DNA of 64,000 nt from Chitinophagales bacterium. GTDB lineage: Bacteria > Bacteroidota > Bacteroidia > Chitinophagales > JADIYW01. The notes below the pieces were generated by a model. That model had not been told where the DNA came from. It did no database searches and saw only the letters and a program-made list of their open reading frames with translations. The number at the start of each line of letters is the position of its first letter. The first letter of the stretch is position 1. Both the position numbers and the translations under genes were made by a program. Shown here in pieces: positions 16,915-26,727 of this stretch. The DNA lies in assembly GCA_023957235.1 (NCBI GenBank), contig JAMLHI010000002.1:364615-428614 (forward strand), in the 5' to 3' direction.

Positions 16915-17937
16915 TTACTCATTCATCTCCCATCTAGCCAAAGTGGGAAGAAGCAAAGAGCTTGTTTCGCCTTTTAGAAATTTATAATACCCACTGATTG
17001 CAATCATTCCAGCATTATCAGTACAATATTGAAAATCAGGAATATACACTCTCCAGCCTTCTTGTACTGCCATCTCTGATAAATATTTTCTTAATCCCTG
17101 ATTGGCACTAACACCACCCGCAATTGCAATTTCTTGAATTCCAGTCTCTTTAGCGGCTTTCTTAAGCTTTTTCAATAATATCTTTATAATTGTATATTGG
17201 ACTGAAGCACAAAGATCAGATAAATTCTCTTCAATAAAATGAGAATTGTCTTTTAATTTATCTTTCAGAAAATATAAAACTGATGTTTTCAAGCCACTAA
17301 AACTATAGTCCAAGCCTGGAATATTAGGCTCATTAAATTTGAATGCCATTGGATTACCTAAGCTGGCATATTTATCTATCAAAGGACCGCCAGGATATGG
17401 CAACCCAAGCATTTTGGCCGTTTTGTCAAATGCCTCTCCTGCGGCATCATCTATTGTAGAGCCTAAAACTTCCATCACATTATAATCTGTCACCTTGACT
17501 ATCTGAGTATGTCCTCCTGAAACAGTCAAACATAAAAACGGGAATTGAGGATGGGGTTCATTGATAAAATGAGCCATAACATGTGCTTTCATATGATGCA
17601 CATCTACCAATGGAATATTTAATGCCTGAGCCATTCCTTTTGCAAATCCAGCTCCAACTAATAATGAACCCAAAAGCCCTGGACCTCTTGTATAAGCAAT
17701 TGCATGAATATCTTTCATAGCAATACCAGCCCCTTTCATTGCCAAATCTACTACGGGTACAATATTTGCTGTATGTGCACGTGATGCAAGTTCGGGTACA
17801 ACTCCTCCATATTCCGCATGAATTTTTTGGTCGGCAGAGATATTTGTCAGCACTTTACCGTTTTTACAAACTGCCGCTGAAGTGTCGTCACATGAAGATT
17901 CTATTGCTAAAATGTAAATGTCTGCTTGAGTTTGCAC
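16915..17937 (-). CDS. tsaD: tRNA N6-adenosine threonylcarbamoyltransferase TsaD
   Basis: Transfers the threonylcarbamoyl group from threonylcarbamoyl-AMP to A37 of ANN-decoding tRNAs, in complex with TsaB and TsaE. Features: N-terminal ESSCDDTSAAV, the iron-binding HHMKAH motif (His115 and His119), the SGGHTQIV and DDAAGEAFDK motifs, and GGVSANQGLR near the C-terminus. Length 340, as usual. The start is GTG at 17937; no ATG fits before the conserved ESSCDDTS segment. Its partner gene tsaE is in the same window at 46169. It is divergent from the TamB-like gene with only 34 bp between the two starts. Confidence 0.97.
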   Translation of the reverse strand: MQTQADIYILAIESSCDDTSAAVCKNGKVLTNISADQKIHAEYGGVVPELASRAHTANIVPVVDLAMKGAGIAMKDIHAIAYTRGPGLLGSLLVGAGFAKGMAQALNIPLVDVHHMKAHVMAHFINEPHPQFPFLCLTVSGGHTQIVKVTDYNVMEVLGSTIDDAAGEAFDKTAKMLGLPYPGGPLIDKYASLGNPMAFKFNEPNIPGLDYSFSGLKTSVLYFLKDKLKDNSHFIEENLSDLCASVQYTIIKILLKKLKKAAKETGIQEIAIAGGVSANQGLRKYLSEMAVQEGWRVYIPDFQYCTDNAGMIAISGYYKFLKGETSSLLLPTLARWEMNE

Positions 17938-17946
17938 AGATTAGAT

Positions 17947-17954
17947 TATTTTTG
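17947..17954 (+). promoter_or_regulatory. Predicted -7 element of the TamB-like gene
   Basis: Reads TATTTTTG (TAnnTTTG), 17 nt before the TTG start at 17972, inside the 34-bp spacer between tsaD and the TamB-like gene. A match in such a short spacer is suggestive only. Confidence 0.35.
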
Positions 17955-17971
17955 AGTTTAAATTAAAAAAT

Positions 17972-20900
17972 TTGTTCAACAAAATTATAAAATACATCTT
18001 CAATGGACTAGGATTCATCTTAGTATCTGCATTGGCATTTATAATTTTATTGTTTTTTATTATCCAACAAGAAAGTGTACAAACTTGGTTAGTTGGGAAA
18101 GCTACTGATTATCTATCTGAAAAAACCGGTACTGAATTGTCCGTTGGTCATGTAGGCATCAAATTTTTCAGGACAGTTTCTTTGGGTGATATTTATGTAG
18201 AAGATAAAAATGGCGATACACTAGCATACATTAGAAATCTAGACACTAAACTAGCTTACTTCAATCCATTTACTTCTAAATTCCACTTCAATAACCTAAC
18301 ATTAGAGGGAGTAAGGGCAAATATCTATCGCACAGAAAATGATAGCACATTTAATTATCAATTTTTAATTGATGCATTTGCCGGAAAACCTAGCAATCCT
18401 TCTAAACCCAAAAAGAAAGCATCCAATACGCCGATTGATATCAGAATTAAAGAAATACACCTTGCAGATATAGCAGTCATATTTGATGATAAAATGGGAG
18501 GACAAGGTCATCAGATACAATTGAACTCCTTAGATCTTTTAGTAAATGGAATTGATATCAGTTCAAAGAATTTCATTATTGACAAGTTGGCAATCAACCA
18601 GCCTATGTATGTTTTAACAATATACAAACACGATGAAGACACCACTATATCTCCGCCATTCAAAGTCAACATGGGATTAAATCTTCAAGTCAAAGAACTC
18701 CAACTGGCCAATGGACATTTTGGCTTGCATGATTATACTCACAAAAGAACTTATTCAAAAGATGGATTTGAATATTCATGGTTTGATGTTGATAGTATTC
18801 AAGCAGATATTTCAGATTTCAAATGGGACAGTATAATGTCTGTCAATATTCACCAAGTAGCTGCTAGATCAGTGGCAAACGATATTAATTTGACAAATTT
18901 GAGCCTTCAAGGTCAATTAAAAGACACACAAATCTCTGGGGAGAATCTGTCGGTCAAATATAACCAGTCAGTCGTTAAAGGAAGGGCTACTTTAGACTTT
19001 GATAGCTTTGACGATTTTGGAGATTTCCTCAATAAAGTACATATACAAGCTGACCTTCAAGAAGTCAAATCCAATGGTAATGATGTGGGTGTATGGGCGA
19101 GAGTCGCACAACAATATGTGCCCAATGCTTTTGTTTCGGGTCAATTTGATGGCACAATAGCAAATTTTACAGCTAAAAATTTAATAATCAGAGCTAATCA
19201 ATATACTGAAATTTTGGGAGATGTAAAGATGAAAGGCATTCCTGACCCAGACTTAATGTTTATTGATGCTAATATCCGAAGTATCAAAACGAGAAGTGAC
19301 GAAATCAAATCAATCATTTCTTATGTAAAACTACCTAAAGAATTAGATGCACTGGGCAAAATCAATGGGCAAGGAAGTTACAAAGGCTTTATTAAAGATT
19401 TTAATGCTCAATTAGATTTACAAACAGATATTGGACAATTGACTGCAAATGCTTATTTAAAATTTCCAAAAATAGGAGTTCCAATTTATCGAGGCAGCGT
19501 AAAATCACAAGGAATTCAACTTGCAAAAATTGTAAATTCAGATAAAATCAATAATATAGCTTTTGATTTGAATATTGATGGAAGCGGCTTTGATTTAGAT
19601 CATCTGAATACTTCTGTACAAGGCAAAATTTCTAATGTTGATTTCAATTACTACAGATACAAAGACATTACACTCAATGGTCAATTTTCCAATAAAAAAT
19701 TTGAAGGAGCTGTTCAGTTAATTGATGATTGCGCCTCCTTAAATTTCAATGGTTTAGTTGATTTGAACAATCCAGAGAAACCGATATATAATTTCTATGC
19801 TAAATTAGACAAAGCAGATTTACAGCAACTCAAATTTATCCCTAACAAACTGATTGTAAGTGTAGAAGGCAATTTTCAGTTTGAAGGAAAAGACATTAAT
19901 AACTTGACTGGTCAAGCTCAATTAGCCAATATTCATCTTGTTGACAATCAATATAATGTAAATTTATCTGATTTATTAATTTGTTTGGAAAAATTCGGAG
20001 AATACAAAGAATACTCTATCAATTCTCACGAAATAAATGGATATATGAAAGGCTATTTTGACCCTATCAAACTACCTGCCTCATTACAATTCTTTTTGTC
20101 CAAGCATACGACATTATTAAAATCACCTGGTATTGAAAAACTAGATGACTTGATATTTCCTCAAGACCTAGAAATGAATATTAGAATTTCTAAAGACATT
20201 GGACTTGCGGCACTATTAGACCCTAAAATCAAAAGTTTTTCTGATATCACACTCAAAGGAACATATAATAGTGAGAATGAAAAAGCCAATCTCAATTTAA
20301 TCATTGACTCACTGAACTATGACAATATGAAATTTCATCTGTTCAAAGCAAATATTTTTGACAGAAATGACTCTCTTATTATTACTAGTAATCTCGGTAA
20401 AATCGGAATAGGAAACACTGAATTTAACAATATTCATTTAGGGGCAACCACCAATCTGTCAGGATTCTATAGTAGGCTGAAAGTTGAAAATGATACAGCA
20501 AAAAATAATTTGGAGCTAGTGACAGTAGTTAATTTTTCAGATGATACAATTAATATCAAATTTCCAAGATCAAGAATCAAAATCAATAATAAAAACTGGG
20601 TCATCAACCCTACCAACAATATTATCATAGTAGATTCAATTTTTCAACTCAATAATTTTGTTTTGCAACAAGGCGATCAAAAAATCAGTATTGAAAACAG
20701 GCAAAATCTTTCAGACGCATTTGTAAAAATTGAAAAACTAGATATTGCAGATTTAGCTCAAGTTATAGATTCTACTAAAATTATAAAAAGTGGATATTTG
20801 GATGCTAATCTAAGGTTAAAAAATGCATTGAAATCACCTGAAATTGACGGCGATATTATTTTAAGACATCTCAATGTCTATGAGGAAGAAGTGGACTCTA

Positions 20901-22705
20901 TCAAACTGATAGCCAAACTGTCCGATAAAGATCAGAATCTCAATATTGATGGCTTTATTAAAGACAATGACTATGATATTTCATTAAATGGCAATTATTC
21001 TACAGATAAAAAATCTACTCAACCTATCGATTTGAATGTTGACTTTTCAAAAATAAGCTTAAAATTCTTATCCTTCCCTATCATTTTAGGTAATGAAATA
21101 TCGAATTTGAAAGCTTTTGCCAAAGGAAAAATACATGTAGGAGGCTCCTTCAAAGATATTGCTTTAGATGGGAAAGCTAGTATTATAGACACAGCATCTC
21201 TCAAAGTTAATTTCTTAGGTACTACCCTGAAATTTGCCAATGAAGACATAGTACTCAAACCAAGGAGTATAGAATTTTATAAAGGTGGACTCTTTGATAA
21301 GTCAATTACACTGATGGATGAATTCAATAATAAAGCTACTTTAAAGGCAAAACTTGAGCACCACAATTTCCAAGATATGTCTGTTCAAGCACAGATTATC
21401 ACAGATAAGTTTAATTTCCTCAATACAAAATATAAGGACAATCCTGATTTCTTTGGCAAAGTATATGCCTCAGGAATCGTCAATATCAACGGCCCATTAA
21501 ATAATATCAATATGGATATTACAGCCAAAACATTACCTAATACTGAGTTCAATATTGTCGTAGCAGGGACAAGCGGTGATCAAATATATGATTTTGTAAA
21601 GTTCACTGACAGAAGTAAATTAAAAGATACCACACATATAGATATTAAAAAGGCTACCTCAACACCTTCGAGTATAAATCTTGAAATGAACATCAATGCT
21701 ACCCAAGATGCTTTACTAAAAATGTATTTAGATTATGCCAAAAATGATGTTATCAGGGCTAGAGGAAATGGAGAACTTCAACTTGTCATCAGTCCTAATA
21801 GTATGCAAATGTTCGGGGATTATGTGGCGACTTCTGGTGATTACCTATTTTCACAACAAGAAATTGTCAATAAAAAGTTCAGTATAAAAAATGGTAGCAC
21901 TATCAGTTGGAATGGTGATATCATGGATGCAAAAATGAATGTCGATGCGCTCTATAGTTCCAGAGTGAGCATGAATGACATTGTGGACTCCACTTCCAAC
22001 TTACGAAATAAAAGATTTCCAGTGGATGTAGTACTCAAAATAGGAGGCACTTTAGCAGAAACAGATATTAAATTTGCTCTTGCTCCTCCTTCAGGTCAAA
22101 GTAGCATACCAGATGAATTAAATGCTGTCATTGAAAGAATTAACAATGACCCAGCTCAAGTGAATACCCAAGCATTTGGATTAATACTTTTCAATAGATT
22201 TTTAAATCTTCAAAACACTTCTAATGCACAAGCGGGAACCATCGGAGTAGATTTGGCAATTACTACATTAAGTGAGTTTTTCAATGCTAAAATTTCAGAA
22301 TATGTCAATGATGCACTAAGTATGCTGATACCAGGAGCAGAAGTAGCTATTAATCAAGGCACTGATAATACTGGAATTCGAGTGACCCAAAAACTAAACA
22401 ATGATCGTCTGATTATCAATTTAGGAGGAGACGTCCAATATGGAAATAGAGAAAATATCCAGCTTCAGGAAAATAACACCGGATTTGTTGGAGATGTCGA
22501 AATAGAATATCTGATTACAGAAGATGGTCGTATAAGAGCTAAAGTATATTCTAGATATGATAATACGATTATCAGGCTTGAAAATGAAAGCTATCTCAAA
22601 TCAGGCATCGGCATCACCTACCAAAAAGAAGTGGATAAATTCCTGCAATTATTTAAACCTGATAATAATAAAAAAAGAAAAGATAAAAAGACTGTAAGTA
22701 AATAA
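17972..22705 (+). CDS. TamB-like translocation and assembly module protein
   Basis: A 1577-residue AsmA/TamB-type protein: one N-terminal membrane anchor (GLGFILVSALAFIILLFF), a long repetitive beta-rich domain with many 'GxxxIxNVxl'-type strands that form a hydrophobic groove, and the conserved TamB C-terminal domain (from about residue 1240; GDYVATSGDYLFSQQ, then FGLILFNRFLNL). It spans the periplasm and is thought to carry phospholipid or to help insert outer-membrane proteins together with an Omp85 partner. The start is TTG at 17972; no ATG or GTG precedes the anchor helix, so TTG is well supported. A run of basic residues closes the protein. Confidence 0.88.
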   Translation: MFNKIIKYIFNGLGFILVSALAFIILLFFIIQQESVQTWLVGKATDYLSEKTGTELSVGHVGIKFFRTVSLGDIYVEDKNGDTLAYIRNLDTKLAYFNPFTSKFHFNNLTLEGVRANIYRTENDSTFNYQFLIDAFAGKPSNPSKPKKKASNTPIDIRIKEIHLADIAVIFDDKMGGQGHQIQLNSLDLLVNGIDISSKNFIIDKLAINQPMYVLTIYKHDEDTTISPPFKVNMGLNLQVKELQLANGHFGLHDYTHKRTYSKDGFEYSWFDVDSIQADISDFKWDSIMSVNIHQVAARSVANDINLTNLSLQGQLKDTQISGENLSVKYNQSVVKGRATLDFDSFDDFGDFLNKVHIQADLQEVKSNGNDVGVWARVAQQYVPNAFVSGQFDGTIANFTAKNLIIRANQYTEILGDVKMKGIPDPDLMFIDANIRSIKTRSDEIKSIISYVKLPKELDALGKINGQGSYKGFIKDFNAQLDLQTDIGQLTANAYLKFPKIGVPIYRGSVKSQGIQLAKIVNSDKINNIAFDLNIDGSGFDLDHLNTSVQGKISNVDFNYYRYKDITLNGQFSNKKFEGAVQLIDDCASLNFNGLVDLNNPEKPIYNFYAKLDKADLQQLKFIPNKLIVSVEGNFQFEGKDINNLTGQAQLANIHLVDNQYNVNLSDLLICLEKFGEYKEYSINSHEINGYMKGYFDPIKLPASLQFFLSKHTTLLKSPGIEKLDDLIFPQDLEMNIRISKDIGLAALLDPKIKSFSDITLKGTYNSENEKANLNLIIDSLNYDNMKFHLFKANIFDRNDSLIITSNLGKIGIGNTEFNNIHLGATTNLSGFYSRLKVENDTAKNNLELVTVVNFSDDTINIKFPRSRIKINNKNWVINPTNNIIIVDSIFQLNNFVLQQGDQKISIENRQNLSDAFVKIEKLDIADLAQVIDSTKIIKSGYLDANLRLKNALKSPEIDGDIILRHLNVYEEEVDSIKLIAKLSDKDQNLNIDGFIKDNDYDISLNGNYSTDKKSTQPIDLNVDFSKISLKFLSFPIILGNEISNLKAFAKGKIHVGGSFKDIALDGKASIIDTASLKVNFLGTTLKFANEDIVLKPRSIEFYKGGLFDKSITLMDEFNNKATLKAKLEHHNFQDMSVQAQIITDKFNFLNTKYKDNPDFFGKVYASGIVNINGPLNNINMDITAKTLPNTEFNIVVAGTSGDQIYDFVKFTDRSKLKDTTHIDIKKATSTPSSINLEMNINATQDALLKMYLDYAKNDVIRARGNGELQLVISPNSMQMFGDYVATSGDYLFSQQEIVNKKFSIKNGSTISWNGDIMDAKMNVDALYSSRVSMNDIVDSTSNLRNKRFPVDVVLKIGGTLAETDIKFALAPPSGQSSIPDELNAVIERINNDPAQVNTQAFGLILFNRFLNLQNTSNAQAGTIGVDLAITTLSEFFNAKISEYVNDALSMLIPGAEVAINQGTDNTGIRVTQKLNNDRLIINLGGDVQYGNRENIQLQENNTGFVGDVEIEYLITEDGRIRAKVYSRYDNTIIRLENESYLKSGIGITYQKEVDKFLQLFKPDNNKKRKDKKTVSK

Positions 22706-22832
22706 TGGTTCTTTTATCTGTAATAGCCACTGATATCTACAAAATATTTTCAATCAGTAAGATGAAAGTTGAATCCAAGTATCCATTTCAGGTAAGCCAT
22801 CAAATTCTCAATATTAATTGTCTCATTAATTC

Positions 22833-22840
22833 TATATTTG
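22833..22840 (+). promoter_or_regulatory. Predicted -7 element of holB, very close to the ATG
   Basis: TATATTTG ends 4 nt before the holB ATG at 22845. A transcript that begins the usual 5-7 nt downstream would start at or next to the AUG, giving a leaderless or nearly leaderless mRNA. Confidence 0.5.
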
Positions 22841-22844
22841 CGAA

Positions 22845-23957
22845 ATGCAATTCAGTCAGGTAGTAGGTTTAAAAGATATCAAAAAGCATTTGACGCAAAT
22901 GGTATTAGACAATAAAATACCGCACGCACAATTGTTCTTAAATCAGGAAGGAGCTGGAGGATTGCCAATGGCACTTGCATTTGCTCAGTATTTAGTCTGC
23001 GAACAAAAAAGTGATACAGATAGCTGTGGAGAATGTTCCTCTTGTCAAAAAGCACAAAAGCTGATACATCCAGATATCCACATGACATACCCTGTCATAA
23101 AAAAAGATACCAAACCTCCTATTAGTTCAGATTTCATCAAAGAATGGCGTAATCAGGTGATAAGCAATCCATATATCAATGAGTATGAATGGTTGCAAAG
23201 TATAAGTAAAGAAATAAAGTTGGGTAATATTACTAGAGAAGAAGCTAGCCAAATTATTAATACACTATACTTAAAATCTTTTGAAGGTGGATATAAAATC
23301 CAAATTGTATGGATGGCTGAAAATCTTGGTGAAGTTGGAAATACCTTACTAAAAATCTTTGAAGAACCCCCAGAGAAAACAATTATTATCTTAATTGCAG
23401 AAAATCTGGAGGCTATTCTTCCTACTGTAATTTCAAGGACACAAATTGTAAAAATCAATGCTATAGATGAAAAAGATATCATTGAAGCCTTGGTGAATCA
23501 TCATCATCTGGATAGTCAATTGGCAGAAGAATATGCCTATATAGCTAACGGAAATTATAGAAAAGCTCAACAACTAGTTGCCAACGAACTTGAAACATTT
23601 GGAGATGATTTAAAAGAATGGATGATTTATTGCATGCGTGGACCATCCACAGATTTGATAAAATGGACAGAAAATAAGCATACTAAAAGCAGAGAATATT
23701 TAAAGAAATTTTTTGAATATACCATTCATATATTCAGAGAGTCATTGTCTTCCAAATACACTGACAATTCACTTGCTCCACATGTCTCTAAAAGTGAAAT
23801 TCCTGTGGTACAAGCGCTCAAAAAATATATTTCACACAACAATCTTTATCAGCTCATTCCTCTGATAGAAGAGGCGGCCTATTTCATTGAAAGAAATGCG
23901 TTTACTAAAATGGTTTTACTCAATCTTTCTATTCAAATACGAAAAATTTTAAAATAA
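22845..23957 (+). CDS. holB: DNA polymerase III subunit delta'
   Basis: Clamp-loader subunit that, with the gamma/tau and delta subunits, loads the sliding clamp. The N-terminus has QVVGLKDIKKHL and the HAQLF-x-GxxGxG loop in a degenerate form (NQEGAGGLPMALA), as normal for delta', which does not bind ATP. Next come the zinc site CGECSSCQKAQKLIHPDI (about residues 67-84), the sensor region LLKIFEEPPEKTIIILI and VISRTQIV. Length 370, usual for Bacteroidota. It stands alone on the plus strand with its own TATATTTG element. Confidence 0.92.
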   Translation: MQFSQVVGLKDIKKHLTQMVLDNKIPHAQLFLNQEGAGGLPMALAFAQYLVCEQKSDTDSCGECSSCQKAQKLIHPDIHMTYPVIKKDTKPPISSDFIKEWRNQVISNPYINEYEWLQSISKEIKLGNITREEASQIINTLYLKSFEGGYKIQIVWMAENLGEVGNTLLKIFEEPPEKTIIILIAENLEAILPTVISRTQIVKINAIDEKDIIEALVNHHHLDSQLAEEYAYIANGNYRKAQQLVANELETFGDDLKEWMIYCMRGPSTDLIKWTENKHTKSREYLKKFFEYTIHIFRESLSSKYTDNSLAPHVSKSEIPVVQALKKYISHNNLYQLIPLIEEAAYFIERNAFTKMVLLNLSIQIRKILK

Positions 23958-24268
23958 ATCATAGATAATTGTCCCTCAAGCTACCATTTGGGCACTCTTG
24001 AATTAATCGGCTACACATATTTTTTTTAGTCAACAATCATTCAAAAAGTGGCAAAACTGACATTTCATCAATTGAAACTTATTATCTTATTAAAATAAAT
24101 GAAATACGTATAAAATAGGAATAAAATTAGCTATTGATTTCTAGTCAATTCATCCATTTAATTCACTATTTCAATAAAAATATTGATATCCAGCCATCAA
24201 TCCTGAACTATCCAATTATCTGATAGAAAAAATAAAAAATATTTCGTTGTAAAACATGCCTTTGTATA
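23958..24268. other. Intergenic region upstream of the tRNA array
   Basis: About 310 bases of AT-rich sequence after holB. No open frame with a recognisable domain and no clear terminator was seen; the strong tRNA promoter lies just after it. Confidence 0.45.
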
Positions 24269-24298
24269 TTGCATTAAAAGAAAAGTACAGTATATTTG
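24269..24298 (+). promoter_or_regulatory. Strong promoter of the tRNA array
   Basis: A TTG at 24269-24271 and TATATTTG at 24291-24298 are separated by 19 bp, the spacing expected for the Bacteroidota -33/-7 promoter. The start of transcription should be near 24305, about 45 nt before the first tRNA. Confidence 0.72.
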
Positions 24299-24348
24299 CA
24301 CTCGCAATAAAAGAAAGCACTTTTCTTGCAAGTTCTAAAAAATATTAT

Positions 24349-24421
<73 letters not shown>

Positions 24422-24465
24422 CATTGAAAATGAGTATAAAATTTTATACTTATTTTAAGAGAAAT

Positions 24466-24551
24466 GCCCTGGTGGTGGAACTGGTAGACACGCAGGACTT
24501 AAAATCCTGTGAGCCGAAAAGCTCGTACGGGTTCGATTCCCGTCTGGGGCA
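24466..24551 (+). tRNA. tRNA-Leu (TAA), copy 1
   Basis: An 86-nt class II tRNA: acceptor GCCCTGG/CTGGGGC, anticodon stem CAGGA/TCCTG with loop CTTAAAA (anticodon TAA), a variable arm (GTGAGCCGAAAAGCTCGTA) and T-loop GGTTCGATTCC. Identical in sequence to copy 2. Confidence 0.97.
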
Positions 24552-24581
24552 CTCCTCTTAATAGCTCTTTAAAATCATTAT

Positions 24582-24654
24582 GCGAATGTAGCTCAGCTGG
24601 TAGAGCACAACCTTGCCAAGGTTGGGGTCGCGGGTTCGAATCTCGTCATTCGCT
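24582..24654 (+). tRNA. tRNA-Gly (GCC), copy 2
   Basis: Same cloverleaf as copy 1, except that the anticodon stem is CAACC/GGTTG. Both sides of the pair changed, so pairing is kept. Confidence 0.97.
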
Positions 24655-24683
24655 CCAAATTGAAATTCAATATTGGAACAGTT

Positions 24684-24769
24684 GCCCTGGTGGTGGAACT
24701 GGTAGACACGCAGGACTTAAAATCCTGTGAGCCGAAAAGCTCGTACGGGTTCGATTCCCGTCTGGGGCA
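24684..24769 (+). tRNA. tRNA-Leu (TAA), copy 2
   Basis: Identical to the tRNA-Leu at 24466-24551, including the variable arm, which indicates recent duplication or gene conversion of a Gly-Leu unit. Confidence 0.97.
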
Positions 24770-24784
24770 CTCTTCTAATGAATT

Positions 24785-24857
24785 GCGAATGTAGCTCAGT
24801 TGGTAGAGCACAACCTTGCCAAGGTTGGGGTCGCGGGTTCGAATCTCGTCATTCGCT
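24785..24857 (+). tRNA. tRNA-Gly (GCC), copy 3
   Basis: Same as copy 2 apart from one D-loop base (CAGTTGG instead of CAGCTGG). It is the last gene of the array and ends 36 nt before the next ORF. Confidence 0.97.
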
Positions 24858-24893
24858 CATTTTCTCTTAAGTATCCATTTTTGTTTTATTAGT

Positions 24894-25313
24894 ATGAAGA
24901 TTACTTTTATTAGTTGGGCTTTTATCTTTGTAGTTAGTGCATGTAAGTTTTCCTCTCAGCCCAAAAATAACCTAAGAGGAACATGGAAAGTAATAGATTA
25001 TCAAAATGATATCACCATACCATTATCTAAACAAGAAATCGAAGGATTTCATACAAGTGTAAAAATCCAAAAACAAAAAATGATTGAGTACTCTGAATAC
25101 ATCTATTCTGACAGTACATATCTACTAAAGCATTCGCCTGTGGACTCTGACAAGGGTATTTGGGAAATGCCTAATGACACAACACTAATTTTGAAAAGTC
25201 AATCATACAGAATTGTGGACACCTGCAATATTCATTTCACTGACAGAAATAATGCTGTTATCAGCATGTCAGACCCTACTCAAAATATAAAAGTATATAT
25301 TCAAAAGAAATAA
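24894..25313 (+). CDS. Small lipoprotein, lipocalin-like
   Basis: The ATG at 24894 begins a lipoprotein signal (MKITFISWAFIFVVSAC, Cys17); the longer frame upstream only reads through the last tRNA. The mature part starts with LRGTWKVIDYQND, the 'GxWK' opening often seen in lipocalin-like lipoproteins of Bacteroidota, and continues with beta strands and short turns (SDSTYLLKHSPVDSDKG). Length 139 residues. Ligand and role are unknown. It lies directly after the tRNA array and before a bidirectional terminator. Confidence 0.68.
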   Translation: MKITFISWAFIFVVSACKFSSQPKNNLRGTWKVIDYQNDITIPLSKQEIEGFHTSVKIQKQKMIEYSEYIYSDSTYLLKHSPVDSDKGIWEMPNDTTLILKSQSYRIVDTCNIHFTDRNNAVISMSDPTQNIKVYIQKK

Positions 25314-25370
25314 GCCTAGATCATATTTATCCTATTAATCCTATAGAAATAGGCTTTCTATTCGATTCAA

Positions 25371-25405
25371 AAAAACTTGCCTCACTTTACAGCAAGGCAA
25401 GTTTT
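25371..25405. terminator. Bidirectional intrinsic terminator
   Basis: An 11-bp stem (AAAACTTGCCT at 25372-25382 with AGGCAAGTTTT at 25395-25405) has A-rich and T-rich flanks. It lies between two convergent genes (ends at 25313 and 25469) and can serve both. Confidence 0.8.
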
Positions 25406-25468
25406 CTATTTTTAGCACCTATTGAAAGGACAAGTTGTCCTTCAAAAAGCATTCTACTTAAATAAATA

Positions 25469-26626
25469 TTACTTTTTAATTTTTTGCAATATTTCCTCAC
25501 ATTCAGGGAAAGTTTTTCCCGGGCAAGAAGATTTTTGAGGGATAAAAATATTATGGCCAGTAACCATCTTATTGTTCATGACCAAATAGCAAAAATTAGC
25601 CATTCTTCTATTCAACTCTACAACATTCCATCCAAAAGCATCATGACCTCCACCACATACCATGTCAAACCATACAGTCTCTCCTACTTCTTTTAGTCTG
25701 TTATACATTGCATTGCAACCAGTGACAACAGGGACATTATTTCCTTTACATTGAGGAAATGCCTTTGCATAATTCCAAGGAATCAACTCATCACACTGAC
25801 CTTGTAAAAGATAGACAGGCACATTTTGTTTTTCAATATTTTTTGGATCTCCCATCAAAGGACCAGCTAAACTAATGATACCATTGGGTTTAGAGCTTAC
25901 GTTTTGATATTGTCCGACAGATTCAAGTTTGCCTATTTTTGCAGCAATATCTCTAGGCACTTCATTATCTTGAAAATATGTAGAGCCCACTGCATTACCT
26001 CCACCTGCACTTCCACCAGAAACATAAATTTTATCAGGATCTATTCCTAGCCTTATTGCATTTGCTCTCACATATCTGATAAGTGCTTTCGTGTCTTGAA
26101 AACCTCTAAATGCAGCTTCTGTCATATTTTTTGCAACATCTCCTACACATAACAATGCTACATTGGACTGAGGAAATCCTACTCTATAATCACCTGAAAT
26201 TGCAACATAACCACGCATTGCAAACTCACTATTAAATACATCTATACCATTTTTCATTTTAGATGCCCATGCTCCTCCATAATAAAAAATGATACATGCT
26301 CTTCCTTTATTTTGAGTATCCCCTTGAGGAGAATATATATCAATCACTAAATTTGCCTTTTTATTATCCCAAGTATTAACTCCTGTCAAAAAAGTTTCAG
26401 TTGTTTTGTCATAAGCATTAAAGACTTTATCTCTGTACCTTTCACCATTTGGATTATATACGTCTCTATTGTTTTGTTGTTTTGGCTGACCTTGCTGCCC
26501 AGTATTTCCAGATTTGTTAGCAGCCTGATTTTTCTTTTGATTTTCTGCTGCTTGTTGTAGAACAGTACACGATGAAAACATTAAAGAAATGAGTAATAAA
26601 TTAAAAACCTTTTTTAGCATATCCAT
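25469..26626 (-). CDS. Secreted alpha/beta-hydrolase lipoprotein (esterase-like)
   Basis: An ATG at 26626 (or 26620, two codons later) starts a lipoprotein signal ending in LMFSSC. A Gln/Asn-rich linker follows, then an alpha/beta-hydrolase domain: the oxyanion segment IIFYYGGAWASK in place of HGGG, the nucleophile elbow VSGGSAGGG (Ser about residue 206), the acid residue in LLQGQCDELIPW and the His in CGGGHDAFGW. This resembles carboxylesterases/feruloyl-esterase-type hydrolases of the esterase-lipase family. Several Cys in the C-terminal part (CSSC-like spacing) suggest disulphides in the periplasm or at the surface. The substrate is unknown. It is divergent from the membrane protein gene at 26728. 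Confidence 0.78.
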   Translation of the reverse strand: MDMLKKVFNLLLISLMFSSCTVLQQAAENQKKNQAANKSGNTGQQGQPKQQNNRDVYNPNGERYRDKVFNAYDKTTETFLTGVNTWDNKKANLVIDIYSPQGDTQNKGRACIIFYYGGAWASKMKNGIDVFNSEFAMRGYVAISGDYRVGFPQSNVALLCVGDVAKNMTEAAFRGFQDTKALIRYVRANAIRLGIDPDKIYVSGGSAGGGNAVGSTYFQDNEVPRDIAAKIGKLESVGQYQNVSSKPNGIISLAGPLMGDPKNIEKQNVPVYLLQGQCDELIPWNYAKAFPQCKGNNVPVVTGCNAMYNRLKEVGETVWFDMVCGGGHDAFGWNVVELNRRMANFCYLVMNNKMVTGHNIFIPQKSSCPGKTFPECEEILQKIKK

Positions 26627-26709
26627 AAAATTATCTGACAAAAATATTCAAAAAAGCAGAAAATGCAGGGGAATTTGGCTATTAAAAATAACTTCACATT
26701 ATAAATCCA

Positions 26710-26717
26710 TATTTTTG
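26710..26717 (+). promoter_or_regulatory. Predicted -7 element, short leader
   Basis: TATTTTTG (TAnnTTTG) lies 10 nt before the ATG at 26728, implying a very short leader. Confidence 0.4.
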
Positions 26718-26727
26718 AAGACATATT

